64,000 nt of DNA from Syntrophobacterales bacterium Delta_02 (GCA_001603955.1 LVAA01000012.1:50804-114803), one strand, 5' to 3'. Counted from the first letter of the stretch, positions 24,212 through 32,814 are shown. The notes: generated by a model from the letters alone, not told the origin. Made by a program: numbers and translations.

Positions 24212-24879
24212 GACGATGCCCGAAATGCGGCAGCAGGAACATCATCCCGGACCGGTTCTCGGAGACAGGCGAGAGCTGCCTCATGTGCGGAACCCAGAAA
24301 GGGTTCGCGGCAGCGGTGACTGCCCGTGCAATGACTCCCCCGGTTGCGGGGGGGGGTAAGCCTGAAAAGAAGGAGGATAAAATTATGTCAAAATCAGTAC
24401 GCGGTAAATGCAAATGGGCCGGATGCACGAAAATCGGAGCATTCTGGGGGCATTGCAAGAACCATTTCCGGTCGGTCTACGGCATCAGCGTTGAGGAATA
24501 CAGGGCAAACCGCCTGCGGCCCCGGGAGGATCCTCGGACAGTGGCCGCCAGGATCGCGAAGGATCTCCCGGAGCAAGAGCAGAAATCCTCGCCTTTGCGG
24601 GATCGTGGACACGTCATCGAGGCCGGTTCGAACCGGGGCAAGCAGGGCATTCACGCCACCGCGGTGATATTTCCCCAGGATCTCTGGGATAGAATATCCG
24701 AGATCGCGAAGGGCGAATACCGCAGCACTGGTCAGCAGATCCTTTACATGATAAACAGCGCCATGAATTCGACGCCAACTGCGCATATGACCGTGGAGAT
24801 ATCGGACCGGGCCCTGGAAGAGCGCATAATGCGGCTTCTCGCCACAAGCCCCGTATTCCGCTCCGCCGTCAGGGGATAG
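24208..24879 (+). CDS. Zinc-ribbon region joined through a G9 tract to a ribbon-helix protein
   Basis: The frame from GTG 24208 (overlapping the previous TGA) first encodes a zinc ribbon (CPKCGSRN and CLMCG), then passes a run of nine Gs (24348-24356), then continues from MSKSVRGKCKWAGC. That Met (24385) has its own strong site, AAGGAGGATAAAATT. Its 164 residues hold CKWAGCTKIGAFWGHCKNH, a possible zinc finger, and an end like an Arc/ribbon-helix-helix domain (ATAVIFPQDLWDRISEIAKG). One extra G would stop the first part at TAA right after the tract, giving two genes. Two products are likely whatever the tract length. Confidence 0.6.
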   Translation: MRRCPKCGSRNIIPDRFSETGESCLMCGTQKGFAAAVTARAMTPPVAGGGKPEKKEDKIMSKSVRGKCKWAGCTKIGAFWGHCKNHFRSVYGISVEEYRANRLRPREDPRTVAARIAKDLPEQEQKSSPLRDRGHVIEAGSNRGKQGIHATAVIFPQDLWDRISEIAKGEYRSTGQQILYMINSAMNSTPTAHMTVEISDRALEERIMRLLATSPVFRSAVRG

Positions 24880-24884
24880 TCCGG

Positions 24885-25280
24885 ATGCCCGAGCAGCTCA
24901 CCCTCGATTTCCAGACGCAGCCCTTGATGCCTGATGAGCAGGCCGTCTGGGACTGCATCAAGGACCGCCGGGGCAAGGGCAGCGAGGTCCTGGGCACCGT
25001 TATCGCGTCGAGGACGGGAATCGATTACACAACAGTTAGGGCGATCATCGCGCATCTCATCAATCACAAGCACAAGCTCATCGGGAGCAACTCGAAAGGG
25101 TATTACATACCGGTGGCGCCGGAGGAGATCGCCGAGGTCACGCGGTCCCTGCGCCACCGGGGGATCATGATCCTGGTCAGGGCGGCCAGGCTTCAGAAGA
25201 CGAGTCTCGTCGAGATCTTCCAGCAGAGCTGCCTGGAGTTAGGGCAGGAGGTAAAGAAGCATGGCACAACACAACGGTAG
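24885..25280 (+). CDS. Winged-helix early protein
   Basis: A 131-residue protein. Residues 15-80 form a winged helix (DEQAVWDCIKDRRGKGSEVL, TTVRAIIAHLINHKHKLIGS, then the wing SKGYYIPVAPEEI), followed by a long helix ending QSCLELGQEVKK. DNA binding is likely. It ends inside the next gene. Confidence 0.7.
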   Translation: MPEQLTLDFQTQPLMPDEQAVWDCIKDRRGKGSEVLGTVIASRTGIDYTTVRAIIAHLINHKHKLIGSNSKGYYIPVAPEEIAEVTRSLRHRGIMILVRAARLQKTSLVEIFQQSCLELGQEVKKHGTTQR

Positions 25281-25524
25281 ATCCGGGTTTTTGCAGCTGT
25301 ATTTCCATGACGGCATGCTTTGCCTGAGGGCGACGAAAGAAAGCCGGAAGGTAGGGATGCTCCAGGTCAAGTTCAGAACGCCGTCCGGCAAGGTGGCCCG
25401 TCTCGAGCTGACACCGGCCGCCCTGAACGCGAGCAACGAATACTACGCGATAGAGAGATTAATCCTTGAGGATGGTAGCGCCTGTGCTGATGATGGTCTG
25501 AAACAGCGGATGGGAGAGGACTGA
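25261..25524 (+). CDS. Hypothetical protein, last gene of early operon
   Basis: An 87-residue beta-rich protein (GRSGFLQLYFHDGMLCLRAT, QVKFRTPSGKVARLELTPA). Start ATG follows AGGAGG. Its last 22 codons overlap the 3' end of the minus-strand gene 25459-25989, so its original C-terminus may have been replaced when that gene arrived. Family not recognised. Confidence 0.55.
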   Translation: MAQHNGRSGFLQLYFHDGMLCLRATKESRKVGMLQVKFRTPSGKVARLELTPAALNASNEYYAIERLILEDGSACADDGLKQRMGED

Positions 25525-25989
25525 GTTTATATGGTCGAGAATGCCCTTCTTTTCGTTATCCGGGACAGGCAGGCCGTTGACTGTGCTTTTCAGTCTTTCG
25601 AGGACATTGATCGTGTTGTTGACGATGTTCGAGTCCCCGATGATAACGTCCCCGTTGACGTTAGAAATTGCGTAGACAGGAAACCGCTTGTCGATCTCTC
25701 CCGGGGTATCGATGAGGTCTATTCCAGCCGCGGTAATACGATAGGTGGCCGGTGCCCTGAGCTCACTCATCCCGTGGCAATCCTGGCTTACTTCCACATA
25801 GCCGGCAGAATCAAGATAATATATGTCAAATATGGCCACGCGCCCGGAATCACTATACCAGCTGAACTCGTCATTTCCGAGGCACGTCACCTCTTCGGGA
25901 AAAACGTCATAGCCCATCTCAAGAATGTGCCTTCGGTCCTTGTTGGCCTCATCATATGGCCGCCGCGGCATTGTTGGGATGTTCTGCAT
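25459..25989 (-). CDS. Minus-strand cargo protein with GDSNIVNN motif
   Basis: A 176-residue protein opposite the operons, between the early genes and the Mor-type activator. The N-terminal half resembles a winged helix (SAGYVEVSQDCHG...YRITAAGIDLI). The middle carries VNGDVIIGDSNIVNNTINV, a Gly/Asn-rich strand motif, and the C-terminus a hydrophobic helix (LSHPLFQTIISTGATIL) that could touch membrane. The layout of sensor-like domain, linker and membrane-active tail suggests an exclusion or defence effector, but this is inference; I do not know the family. Confidence 0.7.
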   Translation of the reverse strand: MQNIPTMPRRPYDEANKDRRHILEMGYDVFPEEVTCLGNDEFSWYSDSGRVAIFDIYYLDSAGYVEVSQDCHGMSELRAPATYRITAAGIDLIDTPGEIDKRFPVYAISNVNGDVIIGDSNIVNNTINVLERLKSTVNGLPVPDNEKKGILDHINSVLSHPLFQTIISTGATILKD

Positions 25990-26045
25990 ACGAACACTAT
26001 ATCATACGACGGAATTGAGCGTAAAGAAGGAAAAGGCGGTGAAAG

Positions 26046-26381
26046 ATGACGGGCGATGATGCCATACTGAGACGCCTCAATGGTGACTTCAAACGCCTCG
26101 CCGAGATCGTCGGGGTCGAAAACGCCCTCCTCGTCTCGAAGGAGTTCGGGGGCCTCTGGATCTCCATCCCCAAACTTGACGACCTGCGACGCGAGGAGCG
26201 CAATGCTGCGATCCGCGAAGAATACGACGGGTCGACGGACAAAACGGACACCGTCCGAGGCCTGGCCAGGAAACATAATTTGACGACTCGGCAAATTTAC
26301 AATATACTGGGCGTGCAACCTGATAACGAGACCGATCTCGTCCTTCCCCTCTTCTTCAGTGAAATCCAGCCAGTGAAATAG
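26046..26381 (+). CDS. Mor/C-family middle transcription activator
   Basis: A 111-residue protein of the Mor family. Dimerisation region: LAEIVGVENALLVSKEFGGLWISIPK; DNA-binding region: VRGLARKHNLTTRQIYNIL. In Mu, Mor turns on the middle operon that makes C, which turns on late genes. No separate C-like gene is seen here, so this one protein may switch on all late genes, as proposed for other transposable siphophages. It stands alone just before the 218-bp gap leading to the lysis genes. Confidence 0.88.
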   Translation: MTGDDAILRRLNGDFKRLAEIVGVENALLVSKEFGGLWISIPKLDDLRREERNAAIREEYDGSTDKTDTVRGLARKHNLTTRQIYNILGVQPDNETDLVLPLFFSEIQPVK

Positions 26382-26462
26382 TTCAAACTGAAACGCTTCA
26401 CATATCAGAGTTCAGCCTTTCCCTCATAGAATGTCCTCGTGATGTTTCAACCCCCTTGGAAA

Positions 26463-26577
26463 GCGCAGGATGCCGGGACCGCCAATCCCGGTGTCTTGCG
26501 CCCTGGTTTGATACCCGCACGCGCCTGCCGTGAAGAAATACCGGCATTGGGCAGGGCGCACGGCCCTGCCCTCTTCT
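26463..26577 (+). terminator. Two hairpins between activator and lysis genes
   Basis: CCGGGA (26473-26478) pairs with TCCCGG (26486-26491), extended by GCGCA/TGCGC outside. GGGCAGGGC (26549-26557) pairs with GCCCTGCCC (26563-26571), then TCTTCTCC. The second resembles a terminator for the early/middle transcript. The late promoter should lie in the same 218-bp gap, but I could not assign its boxes. Confidence 0.5.
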
Positions 26578-26599
26578 CCAAACCGAACGGAGGTAAGGC

Positions 26600-27052
26600 A
26601 TGAGCGATGCCGTCACCGTCCCGGCGCTCCGGCGCATCCTCGGGATAGCCAGAACCGAGATCGGCACAAAGGAGATACCGGGAGCGGGCCACAACCCGCG
26701 CATTCTCGAATACCACCAGGCAACGCAGCTCCAGGCATTGCGGGACGAAGTCCCCTGGTGCTCGGCGTTCGTCAACTGGTGTCTCGCACAGGCCGGAATA
26801 GAGGGGACCGGCAGTCCGATGGCGCGGTCCTTCCTCGGGTGGGGTACCCCTCTCGACCATCCGCTTCCCGGCTGCATCGTTGTTCTCAAACGCGGACGCG
26901 CCCCTTTCGGCCACGTGGCGTTCTTTGTGCGGTGGGTCAAACCAGGCCTCATCGAGGTCCTGGGGGGCAATCAGTCGGACGAGGTGAGGCTGTCGGTCTA
27001 CCGCGACTCCGATGTCCTCGGGTACCGGCGGCCTAAAAACGAGAGAGTGTGA
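26600..27052 (+). CDS. TIGR02594-type endolysin (CHAP/NlpC-like)
   Basis: A 150-residue cysteine peptidase-like lysin. Cys54 lies in VPWCSAFVNWCLAQAG and His105 in FGHVAFFVRW, the usual active-site pair. The N-terminal IARTEIGTKEIPGAGHNPRI matches the TIGR02594 family of phage proteins. It would cut peptide bonds in peptidoglycan. It is the first gene after the activator; GGAGG lies before the ATG. Confidence 0.85.
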   Translation: MSDAVTVPALRRILGIARTEIGTKEIPGAGHNPRILEYHQATQLQALRDEVPWCSAFVNWCLAQAGIEGTGSPMARSFLGWGTPLDHPLPGCIVVLKRGRAPFGHVAFFVRWVKPGLIEVLGGNQSDEVRLSVYRDSDVLGYRRPKNERV

Positions 27053-27055
27053 GGG

Positions 27056-27517
27056 ATGAGGGAGAACTTCGACATAGCTTTTCAGATGACGATCGGCCTC
27101 GAGGGAAAGCCGACGAACGATCCCCGGGATCCCGGAGGGTTCACGATATGGGGCCTGGCGAAACGGTGGCATCCGCAGGTCGATGAGAACACGTCCATCG
27201 AGGAGGCAAAGGTCATTTACCTCGAGGAGTACTGGATCCCGCAAGGGTGTGACGAGGCCCCGTTTCCCTGGGACATCGCCCTCTTCGATTCGGCTGTCAA
27301 TCCGCAAAACGACCCGAAGCTTCCGTACGCCGCGAACAGGGAGCTGCTGGCGCTCCGACCGGAGAACTGGCAGGAATACCAGTCGCTGCGAATGGAGCGC
27401 TACATGAGACGTTCCCAGAGAGACTTCGTGAAGGGACACATCTTCAGAGTGCTGCGGCTCAACGAACAAATACGAGCGCTCGTGCGGGCCCGAAGGCTCG
27501 CCACGGCGAAGGAGTGA
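27056..27517 (+). CDS. GH108 N-acetylmuramidase (lysozyme)
   Basis: A 153-residue glycosidase. The family 108 signature is clear: catalytic Glu16 in GLEGKPTNDPRDPGGFT, then IWGLAKR and the C-terminal peptidoglycan-binding half (LFDSAVNPQND, RDFVKGHIFRVLRLNEQIR). It hydrolyses the glycan chain. Together with the upstream peptidase it gives two lysins of different bond specificity in tandem. Confidence 0.88.
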   Translation: MRENFDIAFQMTIGLEGKPTNDPRDPGGFTIWGLAKRWHPQVDENTSIEEAKVIYLEEYWIPQGCDEAPFPWDIALFDSAVNPQNDPKLPYAANRELLALRPENWQEYQSLRMERYMRRSQRDFVKGHIFRVLRLNEQIRALVRARRLATAKE

Positions 27518-27520
27518 GAC

Positions 27521-27889
27521 ATGAAGAAGGTGCTATCGATCGTCGTTATCATGACAGCCGTCACCCTGCTTGCCGGGTGCGGCGCGTCAGTCAGGGAGAT
27601 CATGAAGATCGACGCCTCAATGTCGGAGATCACGAAAGCCTGTGAACCGAAGGCGGAAAGGATGTCCGTCAATTGCCGCGCCGGCATAGCGCAGGCGTTC
27701 CTCATCGCCCCGGACACCACGGCATCGGTGAGGGCTTCGGCCGAGGCGCTCAAGGGCGTGGCGGACACCTCCAGCCCCGAATACAAATGCTGTTACGGCG
27801 TCGGGGCATGGATCTCCTTCACCCTGCACGGCATCGATGACCTGGGCGACAAGGCCCTGGCCAAGATCGTCGGACTCGGGGTGTTCTGA
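27521..27889 (+). CDS. Small lipoprotein in lysis cassette (spanin-like)
   Basis: A 122-residue lipoprotein with signal peptide and lipobox LLAGC (Cys20). The mature part is helical with two Cys pairs (CEPKAERMSVNC, KCCYG). Its place among lysis genes suggests an outer-membrane spanin or lysis accessory protein, but the length and the lack of Pro-richness are unlike classical Rz1. It ends in an ATG overlap with the next gene. Confidence 0.7.
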   Translation: MKKVLSIVVIMTAVTLLAGCGASVREIMKIDASMSEITKACEPKAERMSVNCRAGIAQAFLIAPDTTASVRASAEALKGVADTSSPEYKCCYGVGAWISFTLHGIDDLGDKALAKIVGLGVF

Positions 27890-28455
27890 TGCTCGATCTG
27901 TACAGCCAGTACCGGCCCCTCATCAAGACGGGTGACTTCCTTGACTGGAGGTCGGACACCCTTCTCGGCGCAGCCATACGGGCAAAGACCGGCGGAGAGG
28001 GAAACCACGGCTGTCTCGCCGACCGCCTCACAGGTCTGTCCGGCGACAGGATCTTCACCCTCGAGGCCCTGGGCGGCCCGTTCCGCCCTTACTACCTGTC
28101 CCTGAGGCTCAAGGAGTTCGCGGGCAAGGTGTGGTGGTACCCGCTCTGCGACGAATGGGACAAGGACGAGATCCGCAGGGAGATCGAGGTCAGGATGTGG
28201 GCCCATGTGGGCACGGAATACGACATTCCCGGGCTCCTGATGAACGCGATCAAGAAGGTCGAAGACGATGACACTCTGCTCTTCTGCTATGAAGCATGTT
28301 TTCTGGAGCTCGGATTCCGCGGGAAGGTCCCCGTCACCGGGAAGGAGTTCGAGGGGCTCAAGATATTCAAACCGCGGGTCCTGATCTATGACAGCTCGCT
28401 GGAGAACGGCGGGGTCGACTATGAGTCCCCGCATTTCGGGGGGATAGGGAGGTAG
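27889..28455 (+). CDS. YiiX-like permuted NlpC/P60 protein
   Basis: A 188-residue protein with the pattern of permuted papain-like hydrolases: GDFLDWRSDTLLGAAI followed by His in GEGNHGCLA, and later Cys in LLFCYEACFLELGF. Such enzymes cleave amide or ester bonds in cell wall or lipids. It follows the spanin-like gene, so a third wall-active function or a role at infection is plausible. Confidence 0.7.
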   Translation: MLDLYSQYRPLIKTGDFLDWRSDTLLGAAIRAKTGGEGNHGCLADRLTGLSGDRIFTLEALGGPFRPYYLSLRLKEFAGKVWWYPLCDEWDKDEIRREIEVRMWAHVGTEYDIPGLLMNAIKKVEDDDTLLFCYEACFLELGFRGKVPVTGKEFEGLKIFKPRVLIYDSSLENGGVDYESPHFGGIGR

Positions 28456-28457
28456 CC

Positions 28458-28661
28458 ATGTTCGACAAGGAAAAGAAACTCATGGTCTTCGCGGCCGGCA
28501 TTGTGTCGTCGGTCATTCTCTACATGTTCATCACGGTCTTTGTCAAACCGCTCGTTGACAACACCACCTTCATGGTCGGCATGGGCATGCTCATCCTGGG
28601 CTATTACTGGGGATCATCGAAGGGGTCCCAGGATAAGAACGAGCTCATAAAGAGGGGATGA
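28458..28661 (+). CDS. Holin-like small membrane protein
   Basis: A 67-residue protein with two hydrophobic helices (LMVFAAGIVSSVILYMFITV and TTFMVGMGMLILGYYWG), a charged N-terminus and a basic, polar tail. Size, topology and place directly after the lysins fit a class II holin, which would form the membrane lesion that frees the lysins. Confidence 0.75.
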   Translation: MFDKEKKLMVFAAGIVSSVILYMFITVFVKPLVDNTTFMVGMGMLILGYYWGSSKGSQDKNELIKRG

Positions 28662-28665
28662 CGAG

Positions 28666-28977
28666 ATGATGGAAAAGTGGCCCCTCGTTCTCTTCCTGGC
28701 CGGGCTCATAGCCACCTGGACCCTGATAACGTTCAGGGTCATGCAGGTCATGCTGGCGAAAACCGAAAAGAGGCTCGAGGAAAAGATCACCGAGCGCTCG
28801 GACATCGTCGCCACATATCAGTGCAGGGTCGATGAGGTTGAGCGCCGGATGCTCGATCTCAAGGCGGATCTCCCGCTCAATTACGTGAGGCGTGAGGATT
28901 TCATCCGTCATGAAGTGATTATCAGCTCCAAGCTGGACCGGATCTATGACAGGATCGAGAAAGGAAAGGAGGGATGA
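28666..28977 (+). CDS. DUF2730-like membrane coiled-coil protein
   Basis: A 103-residue protein with one N-terminal membrane helix (WPLVLFLAGLIATWTLITF), a coiled coil and the ending LPLNYVRREDFIRHEVIISS, as in Mu-like phage DUF2730 proteins near the lysis/packaging boundary. It might be an inner-membrane spanin equivalent to pair with the upstream lipoprotein; this is inference. Confidence 0.75.
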   Translation: MMEKWPLVLFLAGLIATWTLITFRVMQVMLAKTEKRLEEKITERSDIVATYQCRVDEVERRMLDLKADLPLNYVRREDFIRHEVIISSKLDRIYDRIEKGKEG

Positions 28978-29282
28978 CGATGGACATGGAGAAGGCCCGG
29001 CGAGAAGAACTGAGGTGGCTCATACTCCAGGCACTCAACGCCGCGCAGCCGGTAGGCGCGCCTGAGACGATCGTAAAGAATGCAATCGAGACGGTCATCC
29101 TTGACGTGACGGTGATGGAGATCCGAAACCAGCTCGACTATCTCGCAGAAAGAGAACTCATAACCCTTACCCATCGCGACTCACCCGTGTGGTTTGCAAA
29201 GATCAACCGTCACGGGATGGACATTGTGGAGTATACCGTCGACGTGCATCCGGGCATAGCCCGCCCGAAAAAATACTGGTGA
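28974..29282 (+). CDS. Mu gp26-like winged-helix protein
   Basis: A 102-residue protein, ATGA-coupled to the previous gene. A winged helix runs through most of it (LRWLILQALNAAQ, MEIRNQLDYLAERELITL), ending with the typical INRHGMDIVEYTVDVHPGIA. Proteins with this ending lie before the small terminase-like gene in Mu-type phages. Function not established. Confidence 0.75.
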   Translation: MTMDMEKARREELRWLILQALNAAQPVGAPETIVKNAIETVILDVTVMEIRNQLDYLAERELITLTHRDSPVWFAKINRHGMDIVEYTVDVHPGIARPKKYW

Positions 29283-29285
29283 GAC

Positions 29286-29807
29286 ATGCCACAGAGATCG
29301 AAAGTTCTCACGCTGCCTGATCCCGTAAAGGCCGAGCTGGATAAGAAGCTCGTCGCCGGCGGCTTCGCCGACTACGTTGCCCTGTCCGACTGGCTCAAGG
29401 ATCAGGGCTATGAGATCTCGAAGTCCTCGCTCCATCGGTACGGAACCTATTTCGAGCAGCGTCTCTCGGCGATAAAAGTGGCCACCGAACAGGCCCAGGC
29501 GATCGCCGACACGATCGGCGACGACCAGGGGGTCCTCGGTGACGCGCTGACGAGGCTAATCCAGGAGAAGACCTTTCAACTCCTCGTTGAGATGGAATCG
29601 CTCTCCGCGGAGGACGTTGATTTCACGAAGCTCGGGGAGATGGTCGCGAAGCTGAACAAAACGGCAATCCTTCAGAAGAAGTGGATTGCCGACATGCGCG
29701 AAAGGGCCCGCGCTGCGGCTGACGACGTGGTGAAGGTCGCAAAGGCCGGAGGCCTCTCCGCCGAGAAGGCGGAAGAGATCCGCAAGAAGATACTGGGGAT
29801 TGTCTGA
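29286..29807 (+). CDS. DUF3486 (Mu gp27-like) small terminase subunit
   Basis: A 173-residue protein of the DUF3486 family. The N-terminal helix-turn-helix region (LPDPVKAELDKKL, YVALSDWLKDQG, ISKSSLHRYG) is followed by a long helical part for oligomerisation. It directly precedes the large terminase and should recognise phage ends for packaging. The stop and the next start overlap by one base. Confidence 0.88.
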   Translation: MPQRSKVLTLPDPVKAELDKKLVAGGFADYVALSDWLKDQGYEISKSSLHRYGTYFEQRLSAIKVATEQAQAIADTIGDDQGVLGDALTRLIQEKTFQLLVEMESLSAEDVDFTKLGEMVAKLNKTAILQKKWIADMRERARAAADDVVKVAKAGGLSAEKAEEIRKKILGIV

Positions 29808-31390
29808 TGACGGACGTTCAACGGGATTTCAACGAGACGAGGAAATCAACGGGTGTTCTCCTCCCCTACCAGGCAAAGTGGGCCGCCGACACGTCCCCTG
29901 TGAAGGTGTGGGAGAAATCCCGCCGTATCGGAGCCTCCTGGGGGGAGGCTGCGGATTCCACGCTCTACGCGTCGGAGAAGGGTAACGGCGAAAAGCGGGA
30001 CGTCTGGTACATCGGGTACAACAAGGACATGGCCCAGGAGTTCATCCGGGACTGCGGCAACTGGGCCCGGGCCTATAACATTGCCGCGTCGGAGATGGAG
30101 GAGTACGAGGAGGAGGACGTCGCCGAGTACGCCGGCGTCGTCGAGGAGAAGAAGATCCTCGCCTTCCGGATCACCTTCGCCTCCGGCTGGAGGATCACGG
30201 CGCTGTCATCGAGGCCGTCCAACTTGAGGGGGAAGCAGGGCCGGATCATCATCGACGAGGCCGCGTTCCACGAGGATCTCGCAGGCCTCCTCAAGGCTGC
30301 CCTCGCCATGCTCATCTGGGGCGGACAGGTCTACGTCATATCCACTCACTTCGGGGACTCCAACGAGTTCAACAGCCTGGTCCAGGACATCCGCGCCGGC
30401 AAGAAGAAGTACAGCCTGCACCGGACCACATTCGACGAGGCCCTGGACGCCGGGCTGTACCGGAGGATCTGCCAGGTCCTCCGGCGCGAGTGGACCCAGG
30501 AGGGCCAGGACGCCTGGAGAAAGGAGGTCGTCGATTTCTATGGTGATGATGCCGACGAGGAGCTTTTCTGCATACCTTCCCAGGGCAGCGGGATCTTCCT
30601 GACGAGGGCCGTCATCGAGGGCTGCATGTCCCCCGATATCCCCGTCGTCAGGTACCGGCAGCCGACATCCTTCGCCGAGCTCGCGGATCATCTGCGCGAG
30701 GCCGAGGTGAGGGACTGGTGCGAGGAGACGCTCAAGCCTTTGCTCACGGGCCTCGATCCCAACCGGAACTCCTACTTCGGGGAAGACTTCGGGCGCACCG
30801 GCGATCTCACCGTTATCGAACCGCTCTGCGAGCTGCAGAATGCGACCTTTCGGGCTCCGTTCAGCCTGGAGCTCCGCAACATACCCTTTCAGCAGCAAGA
30901 ACAGATCCTCTGCTACATCGTTGACCGTCTCCCGAGGTTCCGTTACGGCGCCCTGGATGCGCGGGGCAACGGCCAGTATCTGGCTGAGCGCGCCATGCAG
31001 AAATACGGCGCTTCCAGGATCGCCCAGGTCATGCTCACCGAATCGTGGTACCGGGAGAACATGCCCAAGTACAAGGACGCCTTCGAGAGCAAGGCGATCA
31101 TGCACCCGAAGGACGCGGACGTCATAGAGGATCATCGCGCCATCAAGGTGATAAAGGGCGTGGCGAAGCTGCCCGACAGGAAGACGAAAAGCGAGGAGGG
31201 GAAACAGCGCCACGGAGACTCCGCGATCGCCGGAGCCCTCGCCTGGTTCGCGACGCTCCAGGAAGGCGGGCCCGCCGAGTCGGCAGGATCCGAGGCGACG
31301 GAGACCGACTACCATGCCGAACGGCCGGGACGCCATGACATGAGGCTGAAAACAGGAAGACGTTTCCTGGGGAGGCGACGCGCAGCATGA
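29807..31390 (+). CDS. Terminase large subunit (Mu gp28-like)
   Basis: A 527-residue packaging motor. The ATPase has an adenine/Walker A-type segment KSRRIGASWGEAAD near 36-48 and Walker B GRIIIDEAAFHE near 147-158. The nuclease half shows acidic clusters, GLDPNRNSYFGEDFGRTGDL and YGALDARGNGQY, and a late Asp in RHGDSAIAGALA. It cuts and pumps phage DNA into heads; in transposable phages packaging starts at the left end and includes host DNA. Its last four bases overlap the portal start. Confidence 0.93.
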   Translation: MTDVQRDFNETRKSTGVLLPYQAKWAADTSPVKVWEKSRRIGASWGEAADSTLYASEKGNGEKRDVWYIGYNKDMAQEFIRDCGNWARAYNIAASEMEEYEEEDVAEYAGVVEEKKILAFRITFASGWRITALSSRPSNLRGKQGRIIIDEAAFHEDLAGLLKAALAMLIWGGQVYVISTHFGDSNEFNSLVQDIRAGKKKYSLHRTTFDEALDAGLYRRICQVLRREWTQEGQDAWRKEVVDFYGDDADEELFCIPSQGSGIFLTRAVIEGCMSPDIPVVRYRQPTSFAELADHLREAEVRDWCEETLKPLLTGLDPNRNSYFGEDFGRTGDLTVIEPLCELQNATFRAPFSLELRNIPFQQQEQILCYIVDRLPRFRYGALDARGNGQYLAERAMQKYGASRIAQVMLTESWYRENMPKYKDAFESKAIMHPKDADVIEDHRAIKVIKGVAKLPDRKTKSEEGKQRHGDSAIAGALAWFATLQEGGPAESAGSEATETDYHAERPGRHDMRLKTGRRFLGRRRAA

Positions 31391-32814
31391 ATCTCAAAGA
31401 AAGAATAGTCGATGCTGTCTTCGGCGACGTCATTGAATCCAAAGTAGCGGAGCGCCTCAAGGGAGCGTCCACGAGTGAGACTGAATATGGCTGGCGCAAA
31501 CTTACAGGCAACGCTGCCAGGGAGCTTTTGACCACCACGCAGGCGCGCATGATCGAGATCGCGTACTGGCTCTGGGAGACGAATCCCATGGCGGGCTGGC
31601 TCATAGACATAGTGGTTGCCTTCATTTTGGGCGAAGGCCTGCCCTACGAAGCGAAGCATGAGGACGTCAAGAAGGCCCTGAATGACTTCTGGTATGACCC
31701 CATCAACCGCATGGACCTTTACTTCCCCAAGCACGTCACGGAGCTGCTCATCTTCGGAGAACTCTGCCTGCCGGCATTCACGGCTGAGCAGACCGGGAAG
31801 GTCCGCCTCGGGTATATCGATCCGGCATCGATCGTCGAGGTGGTCACGGATCCTGAGAACGTGAAGGTTATCATCGGGGTTGTCGTCAGCAATAATCTGG
31901 ACCACGAGAAGCGCCGCCTGAGCACCATCCTTCCGAAGGACATCGAATACGTCATGAGCCCGAAGGGCCGATCCCTCCGCGGGACTTTCACCGACGGGGA
32001 ATGTTTCTTTTATGCAATAAACAACGTCACGAACTCCCCCCGGGGCCGAAGCGAGCTCCTGTCAACAGCCGACTGGCTCGACGCCTATGAGCAGTTTCTC
32101 TACGACTATGCCGAGAAATGGCCGCAACAGAATTCATTCACCTGGGACCTCGAGGTCCAGAACGCGGATAAGGCAGAAATAGAGACTCACGTGAAGGCAT
32201 TTTCCAAGAAATCGGGCAGCGTCTACGGCCACAACGAAAAGGTGAAGCTCAGCGCAATCACTCCTGACCTCAAGGCGCTCGATGCCGAAAAAGGGGCCCG
32301 TCTTTTCCGGAACCACATACTCGGCCGGAAAGGTTTTCCGGAACACTGGTTTGGCGGCGGCGGGGATGTGAACAGGGCCACCGCGTCTGAAATGGGAGCG
32401 CCCACCCTCAAGATGCTTGCCATGAAGCAGAGGCTCGTGAAGTACATCCTCGAGGACATATTCGGGTACGCCATCGAGAAACGCCGCACCGCGAAAACCT
32501 TACGCGTCACCGACGATGAAGCCGGGCAGTACTCCGTGATCACTCCGGAACTCTCACAGAAGGACATCGCGAAGTTCTCCACCGCGATACGAGATGTATC
32601 GGCGTCCCTGGTCATAGCGGAAAAGCAGGGATGGGTCGACCGCGACACCGCGAGACAGATGTTCGCCATGCTCGGCACGTTCCTGGGGATGGAGATCGAT
32701 GTCGAGGCAGTCAAGGATGCGGTTGAGAAGCAGGATGCCACCGCGGGATACGAGGATTATCTCGGCGGGAACAATCCGCCGAAATCTGCCGGCGAGGAGC
32801 CCGAAAATGAATAG
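31387..32814 (+). CDS. Portal protein (Mu gp29-like position)
   Basis: A 475-residue portal protein by position and motifs: an N-terminal helical part (YWLWETNPMAGWLIDIVVAF), the wing region FGELCLPAF and GYIDPASIVEVVTDPENV, and the stem/crown ending in NVTNSPRGRSELLSTADW and helices to a Pro/Glu-rich tail. Portals form the twelve-subunit ring at the head vertex, docking the terminase. It is followed immediately by a terminator-like hairpin. Confidence 0.88.
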   Translation: MNLKERIVDAVFGDVIESKVAERLKGASTSETEYGWRKLTGNAARELLTTTQARMIEIAYWLWETNPMAGWLIDIVVAFILGEGLPYEAKHEDVKKALNDFWYDPINRMDLYFPKHVTELLIFGELCLPAFTAEQTGKVRLGYIDPASIVEVVTDPENVKVIIGVVVSNNLDHEKRRLSTILPKDIEYVMSPKGRSLRGTFTDGECFFYAINNVTNSPRGRSELLSTADWLDAYEQFLYDYAEKWPQQNSFTWDLEVQNADKAEIETHVKAFSKKSGSVYGHNEKVKLSAITPDLKALDAEKGARLFRNHILGRKGFPEHWFGGGGDVNRATASEMGAPTLKMLAMKQRLVKYILEDIFGYAIEKRRTAKTLRVTDDEAGQYSVITPELSQKDIAKFSTAIRDVSASLVIAEKQGWVDRDTARQMFAMLGTFLGMEIDVEAVKDAVEKQDATAGYEDYLGGNNPPKSAGEEPENE

